A stretch of 64,000 bases of DNA from JAFGDI01 sp963667715. GTDB lineage: Bacteria > Planctomycetota > Phycisphaerae > Sedimentisphaerales > SM23-30. Each line of letters starts with the position of its first letter. Position 1 is the stretch's first letter. Location: the NCBI GenBank assembly GCA_963667715.1, contig OY763926.1, positions 434,001 through 498,000 of the forward strand. The letters are read 5' to 3'. The notes below the pieces were generated by a model. That model saw only the letters and a program-made list of their open reading frames with translations, searched no databases and was not told the DNA's origin. Shown piece by piece: positions 24,883-34,340 of the stretch. The translations under genes were made by a program, and so were the position numbers.

Positions 24883-25965
24883 TTATTTTGAATAGCTGGT
24901 TTTACTTAGTTCTATTTCGATTTGTTCTATTGTGGGCAGACTGCTTTTGAGTTCGTCTGGCAGGGCTTGCGTTAGTTCGTATTCTGAAACACCAATTGGT
25001 TTATTGATGTCGCTGAGAGCGTATTCTACCACTACCTTATCCTTGATCTTACAGAGTAGTATGCCGATAGTTGGCTTATCTTCTGTTTGGCGAATCTGCT
25101 CGTCGACGCCTTTTATATAGAAGTTAAGTTTGCCGGCATATTCAGGCTCAAAGTCGGTAACTTTCAGTTCTATAACAACATAGCAATGGAGGCGGGTATG
25201 GTAAAATAACAGATCGAGATAGAAGTCACGCTGGCCAACCTGTAAATGAACCTGCTTACCCATATAGGCAAAGCCCGCACCAAGCTCGATCAGGAACTTT
25301 GAAATATGGTCGATAAGCCCATTTTCAAGCTCTCTTTCAGTGTAATCTCCTGCCAAGGTCAGGAAATCCAGATTGTAAGGATCTTTGATAAGCTCTCTGG
25401 CCAAATCCGATTGCGGAGCTGGTAGAGTATTTAAAAAATTTGAGATAGACCTACCAGACCGGGTAAAGAGATCGCTTTCGATCTGGTGAACTAATACGCT
25501 GCGGGACCAGTTGTTTTCTATGGTTTTGTTAACGTAGAATATAGCCTTTTCTGTAGTATTGCATTTCGAGATAATTGCGAGATTGTGGCCCCATGGTATT
25601 TGGCTTAACTTTGCAATTATTTCTGGGGAAATTGTGGAACAATATGTTCCATAATTAGAAAATTCATTGTAATAGAAGCTATACCAACGTTTTATGTACT
25701 GAAGGTTGTTTAGTGAAAACCCTTTCATTTCTGGAAATTCAGACATAAGGTCTTTGCTTAGCTGACGCAGAAAGCCGCTCCCCCAGGATGTGAGCTGTTG
25801 TTTTTCAACGATATCAGCTCCAAGTGACCAGTAAAACTCTATGAGAGATGAATTTACCGCGATAGCAGCTTTGATTTGAGACTGTCTGACACGTTGCTTA
25901 ATGTCAATAAGCCACTGGCGATATTGCTTATCCGATACTAACATATTGACCATATCAATCCCCAT
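24883..25965 (-). CDS. YhcG-type PDDEXK nuclease domain protein (DUF1016)
   Basis: The 360-residue protein has the two-part YhcG layout. The N-terminal DUF1016 region (about residues 10-160) has the IEFYWSLGADIVEKQ, GFLRQLSKDL and LQYIKRWYSFY blocks. The C-terminal nuclease (about 195-340) carries QVGQRDFYLDLLFYHTRLHCYVVIELK, giving the D and ExK residues of a PDDEXK active site. Family members are found near restriction systems and mobile DNA, and some are toxins or RNA/DNA-end nucleases; the role is not settled. No restriction genes are adjacent. A second ATG (25953) with GGGGAT in front is also a possible start. Confidence 0.88.
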   Translation of the reverse strand: MGIDMVNMLVSDKQYRQWLIDIKQRVRQSQIKAAIAVNSSLIEFYWSLGADIVEKQQLTSWGSGFLRQLSKDLMSEFPEMKGFSLNNLQYIKRWYSFYYNEFSNYGTYCSTISPEIIAKLSQIPWGHNLAIISKCNTTEKAIFYVNKTIENNWSRSVLVHQIESDLFTRSGRSISNFLNTLPAPQSDLARELIKDPYNLDFLTLAGDYTERELENGLIDHISKFLIELGAGFAYMGKQVHLQVGQRDFYLDLLFYHTRLHCYVVIELKVTDFEPEYAGKLNFYIKGVDEQIRQTEDKPTIGILLCKIKDKVVVEYALSDINKPIGVSEYELTQALPDELKSSLPTIEQIEIELSKTSYSK

Positions 25966-26021
25966 TGTAAGTCAAATAATAAATGTGCTATAGATTAGTA
26001 TCATCTAATAATAACAATAAA

Positions 26022-26064
26022 ATAAAAAGCCTGCAAGCTGGGAATTATTTCCAACTTGCAGGCT
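26022..26064 (-). terminator. argJ terminator
   Basis: GCCTGCAAG and CTTGCAGGC, extended by TGG/CCA, form a long stem. On the minus strand it ends in TTTTTATTTT. Confidence 0.9.
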
Positions 26065-26100
26065 TGCTTATCAGTTAATGTATTAGAACGTTGCTGCTTA

Positions 26101-27405
26101 TCAAGTGTGATAGTCAGCATTGATAGTTACATATTCTTTTGAAAGGTCGCAGGTGTAACAGAAGTCACTGTATTTACCTGCTCCCAGGTCAACTTCGACT
26201 TTCCATTCCTTGGCTTTCATCTTTTCGCTGAGAGCTGCTGCGTCGAACTTGGTCGGACGGCCTTTTTTGAAAACTAGTGTGCCAGCGATCTTGCAAGTGA
26301 GCTTATCTACTTCAAACTGGGCACCGCTATAGCCAACAGCACTTGTTATACGTCCCCAGTTCGGGTCGGCACCATTAAATGCACAGCGAACCAGCGGACT
26401 ATCAGAAATAGCACGCAGAGCCTTGTTAGCCTCTGTTGCGGTTTTAGCCGAATTTACATAAATAGAGATCATGCAGTTTGCACCTTCGCCGTCCGCAGCC
26501 ATCTGACGTGCCAGGCTGTCAGCAACTTCCCATACCGCCTTATACAGCTTCTTATAATTTGGGTCAGAGGCTTTTTTGATCGGAGCGTTCCCCGCTGCAC
26601 CAGATGCCATAAGTACGGCAGTATCATTGGTGCTAACGTGATTATCAACTGTAACTTTATTAAATGTACAGCCGGAAACTTCCTTCATGATCTTTTTCAG
26701 AACAGAAGCTGATACGTCAGCATCGGTCACAATATATGACAGCATAGTTGCCATGTTTGGTGCGATCATGCCGGAGCCTTTGCATATACCAGCAACTTTT
26801 ACTAGCTGTTTACCGATTTTTACCTGCCGAAATGCTTCCTTCGGTACCAGATCTGTAGTCATAATGGCTTTTGCGAGGTCTTTTGCCGTTGCCTCGCTAT
26901 CGCTAAGGTTCGCAATAGCATCATTTATGCCGGCTTTTACCTTATCCATTGGCATGAAAACACCAATAATACCAGTTGAAGTCACTATAATATCTTCTGC
27001 TTTAATATTAAGGCTGTCTGCCATTTGTTTACAGATAGCAAGTGCGTCTTTTTCGCCTTGCTTGCCGGTACAGGCGTTTGCATTTCCCGCGTTAACGAAA
27101 ATAGCCTGGGCTTTACCATTGGCAACATGCTCACGACTGATATCAACGGTACATGAAGCTATCTTATTAGTTGTGAAAACTGCCGCAGTTGGGCATGGTT
27201 TGTCAGCAACTATAAGTCCCAGATCTAGTTTGCCGCTTTTTTTTATGCCGGCCTTTACCGCAGCTACGCGGAAGCCTTTTACCGCAGTAATCGTTTCGTT
27301 TTTAGTTTCAACAGGTTTGCCTTCTTCGACCTGTTGTGTCTGCTCTGGTGCGGTAGGGGCAGCTTCGGCCTGCTCTGCATATGTCTCTTTTTTATTTTCT
27401 TTCAT
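26101..27405 (-). CDS. argJ: Bifunctional ornithine acetyltransferase / N-acetylglutamate synthase ArgJ
   Basis: ArgJ moves acetyl from N-acetylornithine to glutamate and often also makes N-acetylglutamate from acetyl-CoA, closing the cyclic arginine pathway. KGSGMIAPNMATML holds the self-cleavage site in front of the nucleophilic Thr. NAGNANACTGKQGE and GADPNWGRI are further signatures. Starting at ATG 27405 (MKENKKETY) the protein still carries about 40 residues rich in Glu, Ala, Gln and Thr before the catalytic domain, which typical ArgJ lacks. A perfect 7-6-7 palindrome lies 40 bases upstream (27446-27465). It has its own terminator and is probably transcribed separately from asd. Confidence 0.95.
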   Translation of the reverse strand: MKENKKETYAEQAEAAPTAPEQTQQVEEGKPVETKNETITAVKGFRVAAVKAGIKKSGKLDLGLIVADKPCPTAAVFTTNKIASCTVDISREHVANGKAQAIFVNAGNANACTGKQGEKDALAICKQMADSLNIKAEDIIVTSTGIIGVFMPMDKVKAGINDAIANLSDSEATAKDLAKAIMTTDLVPKEAFRQVKIGKQLVKVAGICKGSGMIAPNMATMLSYIVTDADVSASVLKKIMKEVSGCTFNKVTVDNHVSTNDTAVLMASGAAGNAPIKKASDPNYKKLYKAVWEVADSLARQMAADGEGANCMISIYVNSAKTATEANKALRAISDSPLVRCAFNGADPNWGRITSAVGYSGAQFEVDKLTCKIAGTLVFKKGRPTKFDAAALSEKMKAKEWKVEVDLGAGKYSDFCYTCDLSKEYVTINADYHT

Positions 27406-27445
27406 GATATATATATACCTCAATGATACAGCCTCAGGATGCAAG

Positions 27446-27465
27446 TATACGACCACGATCGTATA
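27446..27465. promoter_or_regulatory. Operator-like palindrome upstream of argJ
   Basis: TATACGA and TCGTATA are perfect inverted repeats separated by six bases. The site is about 40 bases before the argJ ATG. It is not an obvious match to the enterobacterial ArgR box. Confidence 0.45.
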
Positions 27466-27583
27466 TACCACTTTATCCTGGCGGCTGGTATTTAGTGTTA
27501 TTATTAGCACAATTCAGTTTAATATTCAAGCGGCAAGTAAAAGAATAATAACTCTTTGATATATTTTTTTACTTAACGGTCTC

Positions 27584-27618
27584 AAAAAAAAAGACCAGGC
27601 ATTTTACCGCCTGGTCTT
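27584..27618 (-). terminator. asd terminator
   Basis: AAGACCAGGC (27591-27600) and GCCTGGTCTT (27609-27618) form a perfect 10-bp stem. On the minus strand nine T follow. Confidence 0.92.
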
Positions 27619-27644
27619 GATATCTTATTTAAGTTGGTTTCAAC

Positions 27645-28646
27645 TTATTTTACAAGAAGCTCAGCGATCTGTACTGCGTTTAATGCGGCACCTTTGCGGA
27701 TCTGGTCGCCACTGACAAAGATATTTATACCTCTGCCATCGGCAATAGATTCGTCCTGTCGGATACGGCCAACCAGAATGGCATCCTGGCCAGAAGCGTC
27801 CAATGGCATAGGGAAATAGTTGTTTTCACGATCGTCGACAACCTTTACCCCCGGTGCTTTGCTCAATATTTCACGAACTTCATCTGGTGTGATCGGGTTT
27901 GTGAATTCCAGATTGATACTTTCGCAATGGGCACGCAGAACCGGTACTCTCATACAGGTACAAGTGATTGCGATAGAATCGTCATTAAATATCTTATGAG
28001 TCTCGTGAACCAGCTTCATTTCTTCGACATTGTAACCGTTTTCACCGATCTCACTGTCGTGACTGAATACATTAAATGCACACTGGTGTTTGAATGCCTT
28101 AGGTGTTACTTCCTTATCTGCAAGGAAATCTGAAGCCTGCTCTTTGAGCTCTTCCATTGCCTGTGCACCAGCACCGCTGACAGCCTGGTATGTGCTAACG
28201 ATCATACGCTTGATCGGGTTAACGTTATGAACCGGCCAGAGCGGGGTAATACCTATGATAGTTGAGCAGTTCGGGTTGGCAATTATGCCTTTGTGCTCTT
28301 TGATCTTTTCAGGGTTGATCTCAGGCACTACCAGCGGTGTGTCCTGATCCATACGGAAAGCTGAAGAGTTATCAACAACCACGCAGCCAGCCTTGGCAGC
28401 GATCGGGCCAAACTTCTTGCTGATTGAGCCGCCAGCACTGAAGAGGGCGATATCTACGCCTTTAAAGCTGTCTTCTGTGAGCTCTTCAATCGTATATTCT
28501 TTACCGAGAAACTGGAGTTTTTTGCCAGCAGAACGAGCAGAAGCCAGCATCTTGTATTCCGTTGCCGGGAACTTACGTTCAGCTAAAAGTTCAAGGAATT
28601 CCTGTCCGACAGCACCTGTCACGCCGGCTATCGCTACTGTTGTCAT
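27645..28646 (-). CDS. asd: Aspartate-semialdehyde dehydrogenase
   Basis: Asd reduces aspartyl phosphate to the semialdehyde on the way to lysine, diaminopimelate, threonine and methionine. VAIAGVTGAVGQEFLELL at the N-terminus binds NADP, ANPNCSTI near residue 128 has the catalytic Cys, and HCESINLEF matches the later His region. QAVSGAGAQAMEEL is the typical inserted helix. At 333 residues it is a Gram-positive/planctomycete-sized Asd. It lies 240 bases upstream of argJ with a terminator between them. Confidence 0.96.
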   Translation of the reverse strand: MTTVAIAGVTGAVGQEFLELLAERKFPATEYKMLASARSAGKKLQFLGKEYTIEELTEDSFKGVDIALFSAGGSISKKFGPIAAKAGCVVVDNSSAFRMDQDTPLVVPEINPEKIKEHKGIIANPNCSTIIGITPLWPVHNVNPIKRMIVSTYQAVSGAGAQAMEELKEQASDFLADKEVTPKAFKHQCAFNVFSHDSEIGENGYNVEEMKLVHETHKIFNDDSIAITCTCMRVPVLRAHCESINLEFTNPITPDEVREILSKAPGVKVVDDRENNYFPMPLDASGQDAILVGRIRQDESIADGRGINIFVSGDQIRKGAALNAVQIAELLVK

Positions 28647-28869
28647 TGTGTATCTCCAGTTAAAATAAGTGGTTATAGTCTTAATGCAATATAGTTACTC
28701 TATAGTCAGAAAATTGTATCAGAAATGGGGTTTTTATGCAAGAAAAGTTAAAAAAATGAGGCTGCGGATTACGGTTGCAATATGATACTGGCATAACACT
28801 TGCCATCAATTACAATAGCAAATATAGTTAATTTCTAAAATAGTATTAGTTTTACAAGGGGGCTATGGT

Positions 28870-29211
28870 ATGGATATTAGAGGTTTAACCCAGAGATTCG
28901 ATTCTATTTCCCGTGAATTACCTGACCAGAAAAATGTTAACTTCTGGTTTGCCAGAGATTTGCATGATCCGCTTGGGTATTCAGAGTGGAGAAATTTTGA
29001 ATCAGTAATCCAAAAAGCAATAACATCTTGTGTTAATTCGGGTTATGATTGTAATGACCATTTTGTTAAGGTTAACAAAATGGTAGTGCTTGGGAGTGGC
29101 GTCCAGCGTGAAATTGAAGATTTTATACAAACAAGGCGTGTCCATTCTGAAGAAAAAGCTTTAGATAAGCAGGCTGGTAAATTGCCAAGATCTACAGATT
29201 GTGTAGATTAA
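28870..29211 (+). pseudogene. Shortened DinD-like protein with apparent internal deletion
   Basis: The first ~80 residues match the N-terminal part of DNA-damage-inducible protein D: FWFARDLHDPLGYSEWRNFE, then AITSCVNSGYDCNDHFV and NKMVVLGSGVQREIEDF. Full DinD proteins (about 270 residues) continue with a conserved SRYACYLI block and later an IQTRR motif. Here REIEDF runs directly into IQTRRVHSEEKALDKQ, so roughly 35 residues appear to be missing, and the protein stops at 113 residues. It is therefore probably a broken copy, although it may still be translated. The stop is three bases from the convergent protease gene. Confidence 0.65.
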
Positions 29212-29213
29212 TC

Positions 29214-32200
29214 TTACTGCAACCAGTTCTCCGCCAGGCTTTGCAGGTCAGCTATGTCTATTTCGCCGCTTCTGTCAGAATCCAGGCCGTCACATCTAAA
29301 CCAGCTGTTTTCGCAATCGTTATCAAGCCAATACCAGGCAAGAGCGGCAAAGTCTGTTATATTCACAATGCAATTACCGTTATAGTCTGAGATACTACTG
29401 CTGGTAGTAAATGACCAGATATTGCTGCTAATAGAATCTCCACACTTATTAATAGCTTCTATCTGCCAGAAGTATTCCTGTGATGGTTCTAATATACCCG
29501 GGTCATAAACTGGGTATTGGTAGTTTTCTGCTACCAGATTAACCGGCGGCGTCTGGGTGTCCAGATAAATGTTATAGCTGTAGAGTTTGCTGCCTTCTTT
29601 GACAGCATTAGCGATAAGCTGTGCCATATTATCATCGTATGAATAATAGTCCCAGCCCATTAGCAATGCAAAGCCGCTGCCAAGTCTTGTCACAACGCTA
29701 ACTGGATTACCATCATAGCTTACAAGTACATCGGCATTTGTCTCTGAATAATAAACAGTTCCAGACATACTATTAAATATAGAAGACATACCATTGGTAA
29801 GTGGATTATCAGGGTTAACATCAAGGGCGGTATTGTTAATGATATTATATGTACCGGTTTCCATTATGTGGGCTTCGGTGAGGAGTATGTTAGCTCCCCA
29901 GCTATAATCGCAGGCAATAACTACTCCGCCGCGTTCGATATAAGTCTTAATTGTGTCACCAAGATTGTTGGCCAAATCGCTAACGTGACTACTGCTGATT
30001 AGTTCCTGTTCCGGGATAAGCAGTATCTCATGGGTTTGAAGTTGTTCGCCCAGTTCAGCAGGATTTTCCGAGTCTGTAAGTGTTACAGAGAAGTCAGGGT
30101 AATATTGTGCGATTGCATTTAATGTGTTTTCTACTTCTCCTCCGGCACTATTGTCTGAATAAGCGGTAAATACCAGAATATTAACAGCAGCGTTCTCTGT
30201 ATTTGTGAAGTCCAGCAGTGAAATATCGCTTATTGTTGCCTGACCGTCTTGACTGCCGCTATCGCTTTTGGATAAGATAGCTTCTTTATCTGCTGTACTT
30301 CTGCTGCTAAAATTAGTTTTAGTCTTTGATAGTGTATTGGTCATTTCCCAAATAAGAGGTCTGTTTAGTGGGAAGCAAATTAGACCGTCTATAGGCCGCT
30401 GGTTATATGGAGGCAGCAGCTCTGAACATTGGTATATATTGATACTGACCGCAGCATTATTTGATACTTGCAATTCGCTGTCTTTATAGTTGTAGGCGTA
30501 CCAGCTAAATTCGTCCTGATAATCTGCACTATTATTTGCTATGTATAGAACAATATCATCAGCACCAAGGTCATAAGGTACGCTACTAATAAGTTCCTGG
30601 CCAATATATATATTACCTTCATGCGGTAAACTGGTAATTGTATAGCCTTCAGCGTACAATCCCTCAAGCTTTATTGCCAGCTGACTGCCAGGAGCCAGTT
30701 CTATCGATTGATCAAGAGCTATCGGCGGCGTAGTAGTATCGCAAACATTATGGATATTGCTAAAATCTGATTCGATAAATGCTTCTGGTGTACCGCTGCC
30801 GTCTGATAAGCCGGTTCCGGCTGTAGTACTATTGCCGGCAACGTCCAGCCAGCTTAAGCGTATATCGCCGTCGAAGAACATCTCTGCCTGGAATGTGTGT
30901 GATGCGGCGGTGGAAAACTCCATAACATCAACAAAGCTTACAACCATTCTATCGCTTAGCTGCTGGTAGTATACTTCGCCGCCATATGATGGATTAAGAT
31001 CTGTAAAGAACATTGATATTCTTGGAATATTGAAGTGTTCGGCAAATGAAAAGACCCATATAGATTCACTGTCACCAAATGAGATATAGCCATTAGTGCA
31101 GATATTAAAATTATCCCAGGCCGCTCCGTATAGTAATACAGTTTTGCCATTATTGATATTTACATTGTATACTGATTCATCGTAGCCAGAGCCATTGAAG
31201 ATCCTTATTCCTTCTTCTGGGATGGTTGGAAGCTCAGTTATTGTATTGTGACAAGTTGAGTAATAGTTCTCACTGTTATCTGGTGTAAACGTAATAGATA
31301 GACCTGACAGGTCCGCCTGACCAGCTTGGAACTGTTCTGTAAAGAAACTCGTTTTAGGTAATACGTCAATATTGATAGATGCACTATCAGAGGTGTTTTT
31401 GCTATCAAAGGCATGCCAGACAATTGTTTCTATTCCCGTATACTCGGAAGGAGCAAGATATTGTAATACTCGTTTTACCCCGAGTGTGTATGGTGTATAT
31501 GTTATTTCAGTTTCACCGTCAAATAGTCGCCCGTAAAACGGCATAGAATCAATTATGTATTCTAACGGTGCCGGTTCACCATCATCATAAGCACTAAGTA
31601 GAATACTGGTCATGCTATCTTGAACAACTGAAAGATTACCGCTTATAGCAAGCGGGATGTCGCTTGGAGTAATGCAGTATGAGTAATCGCTGAAATTACT
31701 TTCGTTTATATTGCTGCTTCTTGGCTGACCGTCTGAAATGCCAACTAACGCATCTACACTTGCAATATTAAGCCAGGTGATTTTTATAACACCATCGAAA
31801 TATAGCTGATATTGGAATGTGTTGCCGAGAGCGGAGTATGTTTGTGGTACGTTTAAAAATGTTATTGTGAGTTTCTCGTCAGATACCTCATAGCTTACTT
31901 CTGAACCGCTGATTGATGGGTCTAGGTCGTCAAAGAGTGCGGATATTCTTGGTTGTGAGAAGTGGTTGCTTATTGTTTCGTCGTATTCAGTGTCAGGCTC
32001 ATCGAAAGTCAGGTATCCGTTGGAGCCTACGTATAGCTTATCGTAGACTTTGCCAAATAATGACAGGTAGCTGCCTCCAATAGAGATTTCTTTGTAGTCG
32101 TCGTCACTCATAGAGACAAGTGTGGCATTGGCTGTGTCTTCATCTAGCTTACCAGCTTCAGTAAGGCAGGTTCTGTATTTGAATTGGCCAACCTCTGGTG

Positions 32201-33863
32201 TAAAGGTGATGGTTTTGTATGAGAGGTCAAAATTGTCGCCATCGCGAGTGTCGAACAATTCTGTAAGATTGTCTGACAGGCCGACAGCTAATTGGATATC
32301 GAGTTGCAGTGTTTTGCCGTATACATTATCTATAAAAATAAGTTCTGATCTATATTCGCCTGTCTCGAGTGTTTCTGTAGCCTGTTCATTGATAGTTATT
32401 GTTATGTTCTGTGTTGCCCCAGCCGCTAACGAGCCAAAAGATGGTGATATCTCCAGCCAATCTTCCAGGCCAGATACCGACCAATCTACTTCAGTTGGAC
32501 TGGAATTGTGTAGCTCGTATTCTTTGCCGACGATTGAAAATGGACCGCCCGCTTCTCCTACTGTTGAAAAACCAGAAGATGGGCTAATACTAACACCAGT
32601 AGGTGATACGGCTATTATTTGACTGGCAAAGTCGTAAATATCATAGTATAAGAATGTGTCATCATACTTTAGCGTTGCATTTCGTGCTGCTTTTACCCAG
32701 CTGGATTCTGGTATTGTCTGGTAATAGTCCAAAAATGTGGGCCAGGAGGTTATACTGACAAATTGCATACTGTTATTGGTATATTCATCTTCCGAACCTG
32801 TTGTTGGAAAGTTTATTGATATGCCGTGCGAATCTGGAAACTTATTATAGTGTGCTTCTGCCACAAGTGCGGCATCAATTTGGTTTTGCAGGGATTGTGC
32901 CGCAAACAGACATTGCTCCGGCTCACTCTGCCAGCTTGACATTATTGTATTGCCAAGATTGTCAATGGCCTCAGCTATGTCGCCTATGAATGTCATGTCA
33001 AATGCTGCCAGGCATACATCGCTAATATATGACTGGTAGAATCTTTGTACAATTGTGCTGCAAAGGTCACTGTCGCTCATGAATGGATTGATCTGCAGGT
33101 CGTCAAAAATTGTATCGTATGGCCAGCCGTCCAGCGGGATTCTGGCTGGTGAAGCTATGAAATAATTTGCCTGACCTTCAAATTCGGCCGCCACTTCAAC
33201 CATGCCCATCAGGCAGGCGTCCATGCCGAAAAAGTCGATATATATTGACTCTTCGCTGGCCAGTTCGTCAAGGACTGTTTTCATTTCACTTAATGTCAGT
33301 TCGTCAAAACTGGTTGCATCCTGACAGATCGCCTTATCTTCTTCTGGCTCATTTACAGGATGCAAAGAACCTGTCCTGGATAAATAATCCATCGCCTCAA
33401 CGCTTGCATAATAGTCAGACCAGCCTGTACCATGATTCCAGAGAATTAGAACATTTCTACGTGATGGATAACTTTGGCTGGCCCAGAAAATGAAGTCTTT
33501 CAAATTCGCAGGGTCACCCATATTGATCTCGCCTAATGATTCTCCCCAGCTACTGTTAGGAATATCAGAACTTGAGACCAGGCCTCTGCGAGTGTCGGTC
33601 CAGTTGTCGTATGTTTGCACGTAGCTGCCCGAACGGTCAAGCAACAGCACAATATTAATATTGTTATCGCTGCCGATAGAGGACATCTCAAGAAAATCGC
33701 CCAAGGCGTCGGGTTCAAGGTTGTTGTCGCCATCCATATAGATAATGAATGTCCACTCCTTGGTTGGGGCAGGGTTTTCAGGTGAATACTGGGCACGTAA
33801 TATGCTTACCGACAGCAGTAGTACCACTATCAATAATTGAAATGATCTGGCTATGTAACTCAT
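29214..33863 (-). CDS. Giant secreted clostripain-family (C11) cysteine protease with dockerin-like tail
   Basis: The 1549-residue protein has an N-terminal signal peptide. A clostripain (peptidase C11) domain covers about residues 34-400, with EWTFIIYMDGDNNLE at the start, catalytic His144 in LWNHGTGW and Cys217 in MDACLMGMVEVA. A BACON/Ig-like domain follows (near 445-525, DWSVSGLEDWLEISPSFG). Two repeated beta-rich modules come next, each with a KxYVGSNGYLTF-type strand and an isolated cadherin-like linker. A later segment resembles a GATase1/BldN-like fold (ILVFTAYSDNSAGG). The end has two dockerin-like calcium loops (NGNCIVNITDFAALAWYW; DSDRSGEIDIADLQSLAENW). It likely digests external protein and attaches to a surface scaffold. 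Confidence 0.85.
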   Translation of the reverse strand: MSYIARSFQLLIVVLLLSVSILRAQYSPENPAPTKEWTFIIYMDGDNNLEPDALGDFLEMSSIGSDNNINIVLLLDRSGSYVQTYDNWTDTRRGLVSSSDIPNSSWGESLGEINMGDPANLKDFIFWASQSYPSRRNVLILWNHGTGWSDYYASVEAMDYLSRTGSLHPVNEPEEDKAICQDATSFDELTLSEMKTVLDELASEESIYIDFFGMDACLMGMVEVAAEFEGQANYFIASPARIPLDGWPYDTIFDDLQINPFMSDSDLCSTIVQRFYQSYISDVCLAAFDMTFIGDIAEAIDNLGNTIMSSWQSEPEQCLFAAQSLQNQIDAALVAEAHYNKFPDSHGISINFPTTGSEDEYTNNSMQFVSITSWPTFLDYYQTIPESSWVKAARNATLKYDDTFLYYDIYDFASQIIAVSPTGVSISPSSGFSTVGEAGGPFSIVGKEYELHNSSPTEVDWSVSGLEDWLEISPSFGSLAAGATQNITITINEQATETLETGEYRSELIFIDNVYGKTLQLDIQLAVGLSDNLTELFDTRDGDNFDLSYKTITFTPEVGQFKYRTCLTEAGKLDEDTANATLVSMSDDDYKEISIGGSYLSLFGKVYDKLYVGSNGYLTFDEPDTEYDETISNHFSQPRISALFDDLDPSISGSEVSYEVSDEKLTITFLNVPQTYSALGNTFQYQLYFDGVIKITWLNIASVDALVGISDGQPRSSNINESNFSDYSYCITPSDIPLAISGNLSVVQDSMTSILLSAYDDGEPAPLEYIIDSMPFYGRLFDGETEITYTPYTLGVKRVLQYLAPSEYTGIETIVWHAFDSKNTSDSASINIDVLPKTSFFTEQFQAGQADLSGLSITFTPDNSENYYSTCHNTITELPTIPEEGIRIFNGSGYDESVYNVNINNGKTVLLYGAAWDNFNICTNGYISFGDSESIWVFSFAEHFNIPRISMFFTDLNPSYGGEVYYQQLSDRMVVSFVDVMEFSTAASHTFQAEMFFDGDIRLSWLDVAGNSTTAGTGLSDGSGTPEAFIESDFSNIHNVCDTTTPPIALDQSIELAPGSQLAIKLEGLYAEGYTITSLPHEGNIYIGQELISSVPYDLGADDIVLYIANNSADYQDEFSWYAYNYKDSELQVSNNAAVSINIYQCSELLPPYNQRPIDGLICFPLNRPLIWEMTNTLSKTKTNFSSRSTADKEAILSKSDSGSQDGQATISDISLLDFTNTENAAVNILVFTAYSDNSAGGEVENTLNAIAQYYPDFSVTLTDSENPAELGEQLQTHEILLIPEQELISSSHVSDLANNLGDTIKTYIERGGVVIACDYSWGANILLTEAHIMETGTYNIINNTALDVNPDNPLTNGMSSIFNSMSGTVYYSETNADVLVSYDGNPVSVVTRLGSGFALLMGWDYYSYDDNMAQLIANAVKEGSKLYSYNIYLDTQTPPVNLVAENYQYPVYDPGILEPSQEYFWQIEAINKCGDSISSNIWSFTTSSSISDYNGNCIVNITDFAALAWYWLDNDCENSWFRCDGLDSDRSGEIDIADLQSLAENWLQ

Positions 33864-34008
33864 TTGTATTTTGCACTTTAAGTTCGGCTTAATCGCTGTT
33901 AGTTATTTGAATATAAGCCTTTATGTTGATCTAAACTTAAAATGGTCATATTCACAGACGTGGATATAACTCTCTCTCCTTTGGTAAAATTGTTCTCTCC
34001 TATCTATA

Positions 34009-34037
34009 TTAATATAGCTGACTGTCGATAAAGTCAA
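34009..34037 (-). promoter_or_regulatory. Likely promoter of the clostripain gene (TTGACT-17-TATTAA)
   Basis: On the minus strand TTGACT (34037-34032) is 17 bp from TATTAA (34014-34009). TATATT two bases nearer is an alternative -10. It would give a ~140-base untranslated leader with two purine-rich AGGAGAG stretches but no start codon after them. Confidence 0.45.
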
Positions 34038-34165
34038 CTATCTACATGTCTATCGGCATTTTTAAGAGACAAAATTACTTGCAGAAATAATCATTTTTGG
34101 TACCACCAAGATGGGTGTTTATAAGTTGACGGCCTGGCTTTAATTGTAAGTTGCTAATTTAAAGT

Positions 34166-34196
34166 AAAAAAAGCGGCACTAAATACTTAATGCCGC
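34166..34196 (-). terminator. Minus-strand terminator of a small transcript
   Basis: GCGGCA (34173-34178) and TGCCGC (34191-34196) form a stem with an AT-rich loop. On the minus strand seven T follow. It lies downstream of the 31-codon frame at 34245-34340, not of any large gene. Confidence 0.75.
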
Positions 34197-34244
34197 ATCT
34201 TACATATTTGATTATTTGTTAATAATACCCAATTCCACGTTTTA

Positions 34245-34340
34245 CTAGCATAATGCCGCATAACTTGCAACTGTCAAGATGAAGATGCGGTATTTCCGAG
34301 ACATGAACCTCTCGAACATAGTATAAGCTCTTGTAGCCAT
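34245..34340 (-). CDS. Putative 31-residue membrane-type small protein
   Basis: A short minus-strand frame starts MATRAYTMFERF and ends with a hydrophobic RIFILTVASYAALC segment. CGGAGTCAGGAAA lies immediately upstream and gives a plausible Shine-Dalgarno site. A terminator follows 50 bases after the stop. Upstream, 34345-34440, the minus strand can fold several hairpins (for example TAGTCTCC with GGAGGAAGACTA) and holds a nine-codon frame MITGTAIAI at 34440-34411. This suggests an independent small transcript, either a mini-protein or a structured RNA. I recognise no family. Confidence 0.4.
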   Translation of the reverse strand: MATRAYTMFERFMSRKYRIFILTVASYAALC

